Shown: piece after piece, positions 6,690 to 14,352 of the stretch
Layout: each line of letters begins with the position of its first letter
Position numbering within the stretch: the stretch's first letter is position 1
Assembly: GCA_002690445.1 (NCBI GenBank)
Contig: NZER01000027.1
Coordinates: 1 to 14,967, forward strand
Source: Candidatus Pacearchaeota archaeon
Lineage (GTDB): Archaea; Nanoarchaeota; Nanoarchaeia; Pacearchaeales; GW2011-AR1
Length of the DNA: 14,967 nt
Direction of reading: 5' to 3'
The notes under the pieces: generated by a model
Told to the model about the DNA's origin: nothing
Database searches by the model: none
What the model saw: only the letters and a program-made list of their open reading frames with translations
Translations under genes and position numbers: made by a program

Positions 6690-7196
6690 TTAGCTTGCAT
6701 CTACAGTAGCTAGTGTTGAGCCACTACAGTACCAAAAAACACCATCACTAAAAACTTTAATAGTGTCATTAATTGCAGCAGCGTTTAATGTAAGTGATGA
6801 TACTGTTTGATGTATGTCTCTACCAGTATTTGTAGCATGGTCACTGCCATAACTACCGTCATAGTATATTAAACTTGCTCCCCCTGATAACATAACATGC
6901 TCATCATCACTACCAGAAATAATAGTGCAGGTAAATCCTTCAAAGGCACTTGTCATTGCAGGTAATGTCATAGTTATAACACCTCCAGATAATACAAACA
7001 ATCCTCCACTGTCACTAACTGATAGTGTTCTGCTTGCTGTTACTGATGTGTAAGGGGTCTTCATTGCTACAGGTTCTGGGGTAGCATCGCCATTTAACGC
7101 TTTTAGTGCGTCATTAAGTTGTTTTGAATACACAGGAAACCTGTCATCACCAGTTCCAGGCTTGAAGTTCTTATTTGTTACTTGTTTAAATGCCAT
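6690..7196 (-). CDS. Beta-rich virion/fibre-like protein (168 aa)
   Basis: An N-terminal segment (residues 1-40) contains DDRFPVYSKQLNDALKALNG, an R-F-P-V-(Y/A)-x-x-x-(L/I/V)-N-x-L-type anchor I recall from small structural proteins of environmental phages. Residues 49-159 resemble the beta domain found twice in the 669-aa fibre: TLSV-x(4)-G-x-x-V, then ITMTLP, a central TCTII strand, and a closing SDGVFWYCSG strand. It has no signal peptide or membrane segment. It lies between the 73-aa coiled-coil protein (21 nt) and the 435-aa structural gene (109 nt). A head-fibre, adaptor or decoration role on the capsid side is likely. The start at 7196 is supported by AAATTAAA 5 nt upstream. Confidence 0.7.
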   Translation of the reverse strand: MAFKQVTNKNFKPGTGDDRFPVYSKQLNDALKALNGDATPEPVAMKTPYTSVTASRTLSVSDSGGLFVLSGGVITMTLPAMTSAFEGFTCTIISGSDDEHVMLSGGASLIYYDGSYGSDHATNTGRDIHQTVSSLTLNAAAINDTIKVFSDGVFWYCSGSTLATVDAS

Positions 7197-7201
7197 TTTT
7201 A

Positions 7202-7209
7202 TTTAATTT
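7202..7209 (-). promoter_or_regulatory. Degenerate start-proximal element AAATTAAA (168-aa gene)
   Basis: AAATTAAA on the minus strand ends 5 nt before the ATG at 7196. It has one change from AAACTAAA and the canonical spacing. In such AT-rich DNA a chance match is possible. Confidence 0.35.
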
Positions 7210-7217
7210 TAGAGTTA

Positions 7218-7439
7218 TTAACCAGTTTTTGCCAGCTTCTTTTCTGGCTCCTTTTTAATTTCTTTTGGTTTCTCAAGAGTCTTGAGCCACCATGCACAAT
7301 CTTGGATTGCCCCAGATGTTGCTTGATATTCTGCATCCATTTTGGATACTTCTTGTACTAGAGTTGCTCTTCTCTCAGCAATTGCTTCTAGTCTCTTTTC
7401 TAAATCTTCTTGTCTCTTTGTTATCTCTTCTTTTGTCAT
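7218..7439 (-). CDS. Small coiled-coil protein (73 aa)
   Basis: This highly charged protein has residues 3-47 as one continuous helix with heptad-like Leu/Ile/Val spacing (EEITKRQEDLEKRLEAIAER, then a second part to EYQATSG). A short segment with CAWWLKTLE follows, then a Lys/Glu/Pro-rich tail. No enzyme motif, signal peptide or membrane span is seen. The gene begins 1 nt after the stop of the 235-aa ring-like gene, and an AAGGAG sits 6 nt upstream of its ATG inside that gene's last codons, so expression is coupled to it. Small coiled-coil proteins at this position in other phages can be assembly chaperones or minor virion components; which applies here is unknown. Confidence 0.7.
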   Translation of the reverse strand: MTKEEITKRQEDLEKRLEAIAERRATLVQEVSKMDAEYQATSGAIQDCAWWLKTLEKPKEIKKEPEKKLAKTG

Positions 7440-7440
7440 T

Positions 7441-8148
7441 TTATTCTCCTTGTTGTTCTTCTATTACTTTAATTTGATATGATCCTGGATCTGTTATTCC
7501 TGCTGCTATTCTAACTGCAGCGTCTACTACCTCTTCGTGAACTGAAGGATCTAGCTCTGAAGCTATTCCACCAGCGATATCTATATTTGCAGGCATATTT
7601 AAATATCTTAAATGATATGTTCCTACACTATAAGTACCATCTGTTACCAATTCATGCCTTTTAGTGGCAGTTCCTGAGACAGGAGCAGTATTGCTATAAT
7701 CCAATCTCCAAGCTACAGTATGATCAGGTTTTTTAAAAGGATTTAATAAATTAATCGCATACTCATCATGAGTAATTGGTTTTATGTAGATCCTTTTTCC
7801 ATCTATGCACTCATCATTACTTGTTATTGTTGCTTCCTCTCTCAAGGTATACATATATCCTTCTGGCAAATCATAGAATACTCCATTGGGAGATACTCCT
7901 GTTTGATCTGAAGATATACCAGCAACTAAATTTCTAGTTAATTGTGCTAGATCTTTCCTTCTTTTTTCTGTTTCCTCAAACCCTTCCTGATACTTATTGC
8001 CTTTTTCATTATATCTATGCTTGACAAATTGTAACTGGGCTTTATTTAAAAAATCAGAAATTTCATCATCAGTATATCCAGGGGCTGCAAGATTAGTTAT
8101 CTTATCATATAAGATAAAAAACAAATCTCTCATTTCTACCGCTGTCAT
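7441..8148 (-). CDS. Putative head-tail connector/ring protein, P22 gp4-like (235 aa)
   Basis: The N-terminus reads as amphipathic helices with TAVEMRDLFFILYDKI, then GYTDDEISDFLNKAQLQFVK. This layout (helix, short loop, helix with an (F/L)-L-N-x-(A/M) motif) is the hallmark I associate with podoviral head-completion or tail-accessory factors such as P22 gp4, and with the ring proteins below the portal in crAss-like phages. Residues 60-235 are a mixed domain with GVFYDLPEGYMYTLREEA and WRLDYSN, and a helical C-terminus (HEEVVDAAVRIAAGI). It sits downstream of the capsid genes and 8 nt after the 291-aa gene. The likely role is to join the portal to the tail and close the head after packaging. 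The assignment comes from motif memory and gene order, not a search. Confidence 0.65.
   Translation of the reverse strand: MTAVEMRDLFFILYDKITNLAAPGYTDDEISDFLNKAQLQFVKHRYNEKGNKYQEGFEETEKRRKDLAQLTRNLVAGISSDQTGVSPNGVFYDLPEGYMYTLREEATITSNDECIDGKRIYIKPITHDEYAINLLNPFKKPDHTVAWRLDYSNTAPVSGTATKRHELVTDGTYSVGTYHLRYLNMPANIDIAGGIASELDPSVHEEVVDAAVRIAAGITDPGSYQIKVIEEQQGE
7446..7451 (-). promoter_or_regulatory. AAGGAG: the window's only well-placed Shine-Dalgarno-like site
   Basis: AAGGAG lies 6 nt upstream of the ATG at 7439, within the last codons (Gln-Gly-Glu-stop) of the 235-aa gene. Spacing and match are ideal. Since the other starts lack such a site, it may simply reflect the coding sequence. Confidence 0.35.
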
Positions 8149-8156
8149 GATATTAA

Positions 8157-9032
8157 CTATTTAGCGTTATCTATCCTGGCCTTTACTTTAATGACTTCCT
8201 CATTATTTTTAGGATTGTCAAAGAACGTTATTGCTTCTTGTAAACTATCACCGATCACTGTTCCTTCTGGAGTTTTAAAGGTTAAACCTTCTCTAACTAA
8301 AGCTCCAGCTCTTTGGGCTGTAAATATAAGAACTTTTTTATCGTAGTCCTTATCTTTAGCTAAATGTAAAAACCCTATTAAGTCAACCTCAATCAGTTTT
8401 TCAATTTCTGCAATTAAGAATTCCTTTTTAGCATTAGGGGGAACTTGTTTCCCACCAGGCTTCTGTGTATAATACACATTTAAGAAATTCTTCATTTTTG
8501 TAGGGGAGTTATCAATTTTTCCAAAAAACTTATAAGCAGTTTTCTTTTCACTAGCTGCTTTAACTCTTTCTTCATGCTGATAGTCTTCTTCTACTATTGC
8601 AAACCTATAGGTACCCTTGGCATACTTTTCTGCAGAGGATGGAGCTACAATTTCTCCATTCACTAGCAGTACTTTATACCTAAGGTAATCCATTGGTTTA
8701 GAAAGATCTAACTGAAGAACATTCTTATCAAGCTTTACTCGAAAATTTGTCCAAAAGTTATCATCTTTTTTAAGAGTAGAAAGATCTCCTGCATTTAAAG
8801 CCAGTCCTGAAGCTTTATTTTCAAAATAAGTCCTCTCTTCTGGTGTCAGGGGATCTTTCAATTCTCCTGTTCTTCCATCTTTCGGCACTACTACCTGAAA
8901 GTATGAATGTTTAAATAAAAAGGATGCCTCATGATTATCTGGTAACCACCTCCCTTTTCTCCTTACAGGGACTACTAATACCTTCTTATTAGGAAGAGTA
9001 AAAGTAGTTGTTGTCATAGTTTCTGTCTCCAT
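8157..9032 (-). CDS. Virion protein downstream of the major capsid gene (291 aa)
   Basis: The N-terminal region contains NKKVLVVPVRRKGRWLPDNH, then a beta-rich part with HSYFQVVVPKDGRTGEL. The middle is rich in Lys. Residues 165-215 hold a helical motif AYKFFGKIDNSPTKMKNFLN, and the C-terminus ends in a charged helix (EEVIKVKARIDNAK). I associate VVRP/VVPVRR openings at this position with structural proteins conserved in crAss-like phages, possibly the auxiliary capsid protein; I cannot confirm which. It lies 22 nt after the major capsid gene and ends with TAG 8 nt before the ring-like gene. The ATG at 9032 is chosen because it keeps the longest frame and follows an AATTAAA; an internal ATG at 9017 is the alternative. 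Confidence 0.68.
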   Translation of the reverse strand: METETMTTTTFTLPNKKVLVVPVRRKGRWLPDNHEASFLFKHSYFQVVVPKDGRTGELKDPLTPEERTYFENKASGLALNAGDLSTLKKDDNFWTNFRVKLDKNVLQLDLSKPMDYLRYKVLLVNGEIVAPSSAEKYAKGTYRFAIVEEDYQHEERVKAASEKKTAYKFFGKIDNSPTKMKNFLNVYYTQKPGGKQVPPNAKKEFLIAEIEKLIEVDLIGFLHLAKDKDYDKKVLIFTAQRAGALVREGLTFKTPEGTVIGDSLQEAITFFDNPKNNEEVIKVKARIDNAK

Positions 9033-9054
9033 TTCCTATTATTTAATTGATTAA

Positions 9055-10530
9055 TTATGCTAAGATTGATGGAATAATCTGAGCTGTCCTTGAAGGATCT
9101 TTAACCATAGCTCCACACATTGACCACTTATGAACTGTATAGCCATCAGTAGAGTGTGCCATGATATTACGCTCACCACCTCTTGAGAATGGATGACGGA
9201 GTCCAGGCTCATAGCCCATTCCGTTTTCACCTCCTCTTACATAGACTTTTCGGATATTTGGTTCTCCGTCAGAAGTACCAACATCCAAGATGTCATATCT
9301 GTAAGATTCTGCTACACCACCATCTGGAGAGTAGATCTTATTCCTTTCTCTGTCATCATACAGAGAATCAATACTTAGGTTAACTTTAATTCCTTGAGGA
9401 CCCATGTACTCAATGAATTGTCCTCCATAACCGTAAGGCATTTTCACACCTGACTGGCCACCTGCTTTATACATGCGACTATCGTTATATAGTGGAGTAA
9501 ACAATTGTACATTGTTCTCAATTGCTTTGTGAAACTGTACTGCACCACGCTCTCCAGTCCTCATTACAAACTCTCGCTTGTCACTTGGAAGTTTTCCTTC
9601 AGAAAGATCCAAAAGAATATCAATCAAGTAATCAATTGAGAAAGTATTATAATAAGAAGTGTTTGAAGATTCCATTTGCTGACGAATACCAGCTCCTTGC
9701 TTCTTAATGTGGCCAGACTTTCCAAAGTTCTTGTACTTACCATCAGTAGTTTTGTTTGCCTGAGCATACATCAACAACCTATTTTTTTCTTGACGAAATT
9801 GTAGGTCAAACTGATAATCTTCATACTGAGTCCAAGTTTTATGAACAGTTCCTTGGTCATCTCTCCAAGCTGTTGCAAAAGGTCTGTCAATCATGTTACC
9901 AGGAACAGTGTGCTGCATCCTGATCATTGAGAAAGCATTTCGCATTTTAAATGGAGATACAAAGTTCACAAGACCACCTTTCTTAGATAGAGTTTGCTCT
10001 ACCAAAGACCAGTCTTTAGAAAATCGCTTACCTGCTTGTAACTCTTCAAAAGGAAAGAATAAAGCGGGATCTCCTGTAATTAATTTTACACGATAAACCC
10101 AATTAGTTCCTTCTGGAGTTGGATCAGCAATAATTTGTACAGAGTATACTTCGTTTTTCTCTCCAACAATTACGTTCTCATCTGAGAACCATTGTTCTGG
10201 AAAAACTAAAGTAAATTCCGTAAAATTAAGTCCTGGAGTATCAGTTGCAACAATTGCTGTTCCTGCAACCCTTGCTTCTACAAGAGGGACATTCTTTTTT
10301 GCACTACCAATCAAATCCCATTCAAAATCGTCATCTGTGTCTAAGTACAGAGGAGAAAATTGATCTAGATAGCTGTCTAAATCTAATCCAAAGTTTGTCT
10401 GAGCAATCCTTGTCATTAGTTTAGATGCCAACTGAGGTTTTGACTGATAGATAGCACCTAGGTGGTTCTTGGTTGTTAGTCCTGCCCAAGCCTGTGCTTC
10501 TGTCATCTGAAATGGTGAAATTTTAGGCAT
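9055..10530 (-). CDS. Major capsid protein, crAss-like, HK97 fold (491 aa)
   Basis: The protein begins MPKISPFQMTEAQAWAGLTT, and residues about 60-90 contain LDTDDDFEWDLIGSAKKN followed by PLVEARV, a signature I recognise from major capsid proteins of crAss-like phages. Its length (491 aa) is right for that family, whose capsid proteins adopt the HK97 fold and build the icosahedral shell. Other long conserved-looking stretches are FPFEELQAGKRFSKDWSLVE, SNTSYYNTFSIDYLIDILLD and MRTGERGAVQFHKAIE. No N-terminal prohead cleavage site can be pinpointed. It lies 30 nt after the coiled-coil scaffold candidate and before the 291-aa gene, as expected in a head module. A tandem AAACTAAA element precedes the ATG, in keeping with very high expression. 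Confidence 0.9.
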   Translation of the reverse strand: MPKISPFQMTEAQAWAGLTTKNHLGAIYQSKPQLASKLMTRIAQTNFGLDLDSYLDQFSPLYLDTDDDFEWDLIGSAKKNVPLVEARVAGTAIVATDTPGLNFTEFTLVFPEQWFSDENVIVGEKNEVYSVQIIADPTPEGTNWVYRVKLITGDPALFFPFEELQAGKRFSKDWSLVEQTLSKKGGLVNFVSPFKMRNAFSMIRMQHTVPGNMIDRPFATAWRDDQGTVHKTWTQYEDYQFDLQFRQEKNRLLMYAQANKTTDGKYKNFGKSGHIKKQGAGIRQQMESSNTSYYNTFSIDYLIDILLDLSEGKLPSDKREFVMRTGERGAVQFHKAIENNVQLFTPLYNDSRMYKAGGQSGVKMPYGYGGQFIEYMGPQGIKVNLSIDSLYDDRERNKIYSPDGGVAESYRYDILDVGTSDGEPNIRKVYVRGGENGMGYEPGLRHPFSRGGERNIMAHSTDGYTVHKWSMCGAMVKDPSRTAQIIPSILA

Positions 10531-10534
10531 TTTG

Positions 10535-10547
10535 TTTAGTTTTAGTT
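10535..10547 (-). promoter_or_regulatory. Tandem AACTAAA elements before the major capsid gene
   Basis: The minus strand reads AACTAAAACTAAA (10547-10535), ending 4 nt before the ATG at 10530. The two copies share one base. No Shine-Dalgarno is present. Only this gene and the 435-aa structural gene have the element doubled at the start. Confidence 0.6.
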
Positions 10548-10560
10548 ATTAATTAATTGA

Positions 10561-11793
10561 TTATTTATTATTACTTGGAAACATAGTAGCAAGGCTGTCC
10601 ATTAGTGACTCCTCTGCTCCGGTTTCACTTGATGGGTCTCCTTTCGGCCTTCCTGAAGTATGAGAGGTGGTACCAAGTGCTTTCTCAAAATCTTTGACAG
10701 CATTTGTTTTACCTGCTTTTTTAATTTTACTCCAGTCTGTAAATCCCTTTGTGACATCAGCTAAATAAGTTACTGCTAAGTCAAATCCTATGGGATTCTC
10801 TGAGCGCATAGCCATCACAAAATTTTGCGGGGTACCTTGCTCATCTTCTCTTACTATTTGAGTCATGTTATGAAATAACTTATCCCTTGTAGTCTTATTT
10901 AATTTGACTCCGGGAATTATTTCATCAACATCCTCTATGCTAGATTGTATATGATGAATAGTAGCTTTATTTCTTTGCTCTAATTCTTCCTGCTGCTTAG
11001 CATACTGTTGCTTAATATATTCTTGTTCTTTTGCATAATGTTCTTGAAGGTCTTCTAAAGTATCTTTAGATTCTTCTTCAAGACTTCCAGTGTCCTCATA
11101 AGTCTCTATTAATTTTGAGATCTTTTTAGCTTTGAAACCTTTAATAGCCAAGCCTTCCTTGATTATTTTTTTCTGTAGTTCAACATCATCCTTTAACTCG
11201 GCTTCTCCTATTTTACCGTAGTCTATTTGTTTTAGAACAGGGCCTTTCAATGCATCAAGAGGAACTCCATTGGCTACTGCTTTCACAGTATCAATTAATT
11301 CAGGAGGCAGAGAATTAATAAAATTATTATTAGCAATTGCTATCTCTGATCTCATTGCTTCTGCCAAAGCTTCTACTTTGTTATCTGACTCATTGAATTT
11401 ATCCCAATCTAAGTTAGGTAGAAAGCCCTTTTCATGAAGGAGAGAGGCAAATGGAGAAATAGGAGAAGAGTCTCCCTCACTACCAGGGGCTGTTTTTGTT
11501 TCTTTGGATACAGGAGTTTTTTCTTCTTTATCAGTTACCTCTTCTATTTCTGGTTCTGCTGTTTCTTCTTCAGAAGTCTCTCCACTGATTGTCTCTATAT
11601 CCAGAGTATCTGGTTCTGGTTCCTTTTTGGTTTCTGTTTTTTTGTCTGTTGGTTCTTCTACTATTTCTTCTGTGGCCTCTCCCTCCTCAGAAGTTTTTTC
11701 TTCTGCAGTCCCTGAATTAACTTCTTCCATTGATATGGGTTCTGTATCAGTAAGACTACTGAAATCTACATCGAATAATTTGTCATCTGCCAT
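10561..11793 (-). CDS. Acidic coiled-coil protein, candidate capsid scaffold (410 aa)
   Basis: Residues 22-110 are an extended, strongly acidic, Glu/Thr/Ser-rich low-complexity segment. Residues 115-235 look helical and globular (LLHEKGFLPNLDWDKFN, then AIKGFKAKKISKLIETYED). Residues 237-290 are a long charged coiled coil (LEDLQEHYAKEQEYIKQQYA). Residues 295-370 are a second helical part, and the C-terminus is a flexible tail ending SLATMFPSNNK. Placement between portal and major capsid genes, high charge, coiled coil and flexible ends are classic features of capsid scaffolding proteins, which line the procapsid and leave before DNA entry. No protease Ser-His-Asp signature is visible, so a fused maturation protease is unlikely. 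A minor virion protein is the alternative. Confidence 0.62.
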   Translation of the reverse strand: MADDKLFDVDFSSLTDTEPISMEEVNSGTAEEKTSEEGEATEEIVEEPTDKKTETKKEPEPDTLDIETISGETSEEETAEPEIEEVTDKEEKTPVSKETKTAPGSEGDSSPISPFASLLHEKGFLPNLDWDKFNESDNKVEALAEAMRSEIAIANNNFINSLPPELIDTVKAVANGVPLDALKGPVLKQIDYGKIGEAELKDDVELQKKIIKEGLAIKGFKAKKISKLIETYEDTGSLEEESKDTLEDLQEHYAKEQEYIKQQYAKQQEELEQRNKATIHHIQSSIEDVDEIIPGVKLNKTTRDKLFHNMTQIVREDEQGTPQNFVMAMRSENPIGFDLAVTYLADVTKGFTDWSKIKKAGKTNAVKDFEKALGTTSHTSGRPKGDPSSETGAEESLMDSLATMFPSNNK

Positions 11794-11798
11794 TTGCC

Positions 11799-11806
11799 TT
11801 TAGTTT
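11799..11806 (-). promoter_or_regulatory. AAACTAAA start-proximal element (scaffold candidate)
   Basis: AAACTAAA on the minus strand ends 5 nt before the ATG at 11793. It lies in the 98-nt gap after the portal gene, which otherwise shows only AT-rich DNA and no open frame. Confidence 0.55.
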
Positions 11807-11891
11807 AAACGTTACAATATTAATTAATTATACTCCTTTTCCCAAATTTTTGTTATACTTTCTAATATTAAAAATTAGTTTTGTATAGCTA

Positions 11892-14342
11892 TTATTTACT
11901 TTTTACAGGTTGTGGTTTATTTCTACTTTTTATCTTTTCTAACTTTATTTGTGTTCTCCTATCTTTTTCTTTGTCCTTTAGTTTCTGTCTTTCTATCTCT
12001 TTATCTGCTGCTATTTTCTTCTCTGTTGCAGCTAGTTTTTTATCTTCTATTTTTTCTTTAGAGGTTATCTCTTTCTCTTTCATTCTCTCTTGAGATTCTA
12101 CTTTCTCTACTTCTAAAGAATCAGGAATACCATCTCTATCTAAGTCTATTCCTTTCTCTGCAAACTTAGCTCCAGCTTTCATTTTTTCTATCTCAATTTT
12201 ATAGCTGTATTCTTTATCTATCTTAGCCATCTCAAAATTCTGAGCTTCCTGCTGTTGTTGCTGAGCAGCTTGTAATTGCTCTTGTTGCATTTTCTGAGCT
12301 TGCTCTTGTTGCTTTTGCATTTCTTGTTTTTGTTCTACTTCTGCAGTTTCTATCTTTCTTCTTACAGAAGCAATAGATGGAGTTAAATAAATATCCATCA
12401 TTTGAGAGAAGTTTATCTTATCATTTTGAAGACCTGCATGTGCAAGTTGTTTCATTGCATTTAAAAGTTCTGCATTAGAAGAATCATCTAATCCCATTAC
12501 TCCATAATCAGATTCTCTGAATTCTGCTCCACTAAATTTTAAAGTCATAGTAGACATATCATCTAATACATATTGATATCTTTTATCAGTCTCATTTCTC
12601 CATGCTAACTTTGCAGTATCTAATAGAACGTTAAGAGCTTTGATTTTTACATTATTATGCAGAGCAAACCATTTCTCTGTAATATGAGAACTTTGGGTAA
12701 CAGCTCTTTCTACATTTCCTACGAGTTCTCTATTCTCTATTTGTCCTTGTCTTTGCTTTGTTACCCCTGCTATCTCTCCCATTTGGTTCTCCAGGAATTG
12801 TAGCATCATAATATGCTGCTGAATATAATTCCCCATCTCTAAATCTATTACCGGGGTCTGTGCTTGCATTTGTCCTGCTAATTTTCCCTGAGCTGCTCCT
12901 TTCTTTGCTTCTTTGAAGGAATCTTTGACTGCCCATCCCATTACTTCAGCGTAATACATCCACTTATCTACATCCCAATGGTCTGGAACTTGAGCTAAGT
13001 CTAATGAAGCTATCCTTCCTTTAGCTTTAGCAAAAGCTAATTCCGTCCTATACATAAATACATTATATAGGTATTGGTAAGGCTTCATTCTGTCCATTAA
13101 AGACTTAGCTTTAGAGGAGTTGATATTGTAAGCTATTCCCACATATCCTGGCTCACATTTAGAAGGGTTTGCCATAGTTCTAAATTGTATAGGACGTGGT
13201 TGCATTTTTACAAATATTCCCTCTCCAATTCTGGTCCCTTCCCACCATTCATTGATCCACATCCATTTAATCTTCTCACCTGCTTCTTTATCTATTTTGT
13301 AATCTTCAGAAACTAATGTTTCTTGAGGCATTCCCTCTTCATCATAATAAGAGAGCTTACCTACTTTTTTGAAAGATTTCCAAACTACTCTTATGACTCT
13401 TATATTTCCTTCCATATCCCAGAACTCCCCAAAAGTCCTCATTGCAGTCATATGCTCAGTATCTATAATACCATCTATTAAAATAGAAGGCTCTGTCTGC
13501 CCAATATTAATAAAGCTATTCTCACTTTCTCTAGAACTGGTCCCTTGATCTATTTTTTTCACCTGCTCCTGGGTGAGTTCATCGTAGAACATATCTATTA
13601 CTTTTCCAGGAGAATAATATCCATCTTCTATTATAATGTCAGCGTCCTCAATAAAAGGACTTTCTCCTGACCTTACAGTATGTATATTTAAAGGATTGCA
13701 TCTTTTTAATACAGGTTCTCCTGATACAATATCTATGGAATAAATTTCCTCTCCTGCAATAAGGGCATCTTCAAACCCTCTTGCAAATTCTTCCTTAAGA
13801 TAATTAACTTTATAAAGGTATTCCAGGATTTGAGTGGCTGTTATTTCTCTAAGATCTTGGAAATCATAAAGATGATATTTTTGTAATTCTTTTAACTCTT
13901 TCTCAACTTCTTGCTTATCAAAGTTCTCTGCCGTTATTTTACTGGCTATTAATTCAAAAAATTGTTTTTTCTGCTCTTCTTCTTTTTCAGAAATGGCATC
14001 AGCATTAATGATTCTTACTTTCCAATCAAATTTTCTTTTACGCTCTTCTCCTACTAATAAATCTATTTTGGGATTAGCAATTGGATAGTTCTGCATTTTA
14101 GCAGGAAAGGTTGCTTCTTTAATTCCCATGGGATTACAAACACTTTCTATATCTGCAGTATCCAAGATGTCATTGGCTAAATTATAGTTAGTCAATTTAT
14201 TTCTATAGGATTCCCTTATACCACTGTATCTAAATATAGCAAGATCTTCTCCTGCCTTAATACAATCTTCTGCCCACTTTTGGGTTTTCTTTGCTCTAGA
14301 TAATTTCTGAGAAGGGAATTGGAGTGAGGTATTGTCTGGCAT
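11892..14342 (-). CDS. Portal protein, crAss-like (816 aa)
   Basis: The portal is the dodecameric ring at one capsid vertex through which DNA is packaged and ejected. Signatures I recognise from crAss-like portals include NLANDILDTADIESVCNP and, near residues 85-105, a run NYPIANPKIDLLVGEERKRK. The middle has the long alpha/beta body usual for portals (WKSFKKVGKLSYYDEEGM, WINEWWEGTRIGEGIFVKMQ). Residues 671-701 are Gln-rich. Residues 733-744 form a complete EF-hand-type loop (DLDRDGIPDSLE). The last 70 residues are a Lys/Glu-rich helical tail, likely the barrel or crown. Its length is within what is usual for this family. It lies 67 nt after terL and before the scaffold candidate. It has no Shine-Dalgarno; a weak CACTAAA lies 10 nt upstream. 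Confidence 0.92.
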   Translation of the reverse strand: MPDNTSLQFPSQKLSRAKKTQKWAEDCIKAGEDLAIFRYSGIRESYRNKLTNYNLANDILDTADIESVCNPMGIKEATFPAKMQNYPIANPKIDLLVGEERKRKFDWKVRIINADAISEKEEEQKKQFFELIASKITAENFDKQEVEKELKELQKYHLYDFQDLREITATQILEYLYKVNYLKEEFARGFEDALIAGEEIYSIDIVSGEPVLKRCNPLNIHTVRSGESPFIEDADIIIEDGYYSPGKVIDMFYDELTQEQVKKIDQGTSSRESENSFINIGQTEPSILIDGIIDTEHMTAMRTFGEFWDMEGNIRVIRVVWKSFKKVGKLSYYDEEGMPQETLVSEDYKIDKEAGEKIKWMWINEWWEGTRIGEGIFVKMQPRPIQFRTMANPSKCEPGYVGIAYNINSSKAKSLMDRMKPYQYLYNVFMYRTELAFAKAKGRIASLDLAQVPDHWDVDKWMYYAEVMGWAVKDSFKEAKKGAAQGKLAGQMQAQTPVIDLEMGNYIQQHIMMLQFLENQMGEIAGVTKQRQGQIENRELVGNVERAVTQSSHITEKWFALHNNVKIKALNVLLDTAKLAWRNETDKRYQYVLDDMSTMTLKFSGAEFRESDYGVMGLDDSSNAELLNAMKQLAHAGLQNDKINFSQMMDIYLTPSIASVRRKIETAEVEQKQEMQKQQEQAQKMQQEQLQAAQQQQQEAQNFEMAKIDKEYSYKIEIEKMKAGAKFAEKGIDLDRDGIPDSLEVEKVESQERMKEKEITSKEKIEDKKLAATEKKIAADKEIERQKLKDKEKDRRTQIKLEKIKSRNKPQPVKSK
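12111..12146 (-). other. EF-hand-type calcium-binding loop in the portal (residues 733-744)
   Basis: The encoded DLDRDGIPDSLE places Asp at loop positions 1, 3, 5 and 9, Gly at 6, a hydrophobic residue at 7-8 and Glu at 12, which is the full canonical 12-residue loop. It sits between the Gln-rich helix and the Lys/Glu-rich tail. The D-x-D-x-DGIPD-x-x-E form is also known from dockerin- and thrombospondin-type calcium repeats. Confidence 0.7.
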
Positions 14343-14352
14343 CTTTTTCTGG

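Noticed and set aside
11827..11856. Minus-strand TATAAT (11832-11827) with a weak ATAACA 18 nt upstream, as a sigma-70-type promoter for the scaffold-capsid genes.
   Set aside because: TATAAT is common by chance in DNA this AT-rich, the upstream box is poor, and a Bacteroidota host would be expected to use a TAnnTTTG-type box, which is absent.
11434..12093. Plus-strand frames rich in Phe, Ser and Leu opposite the acidic scaffold leader and the portal tail, resembling membrane proteins.
   Set aside because: They are the reverse complement of Glu/Lys-rich coding sequence, which always yields Phe/Ser/Leu-rich shadows.
12730..12936. A 68-codon minus-strand frame inside the portal gene in another register.
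   Set aside because: It lies wholly within the well-supported portal frame, has no initiation element, and its translation looks like out-of-frame low-complexity sequence.
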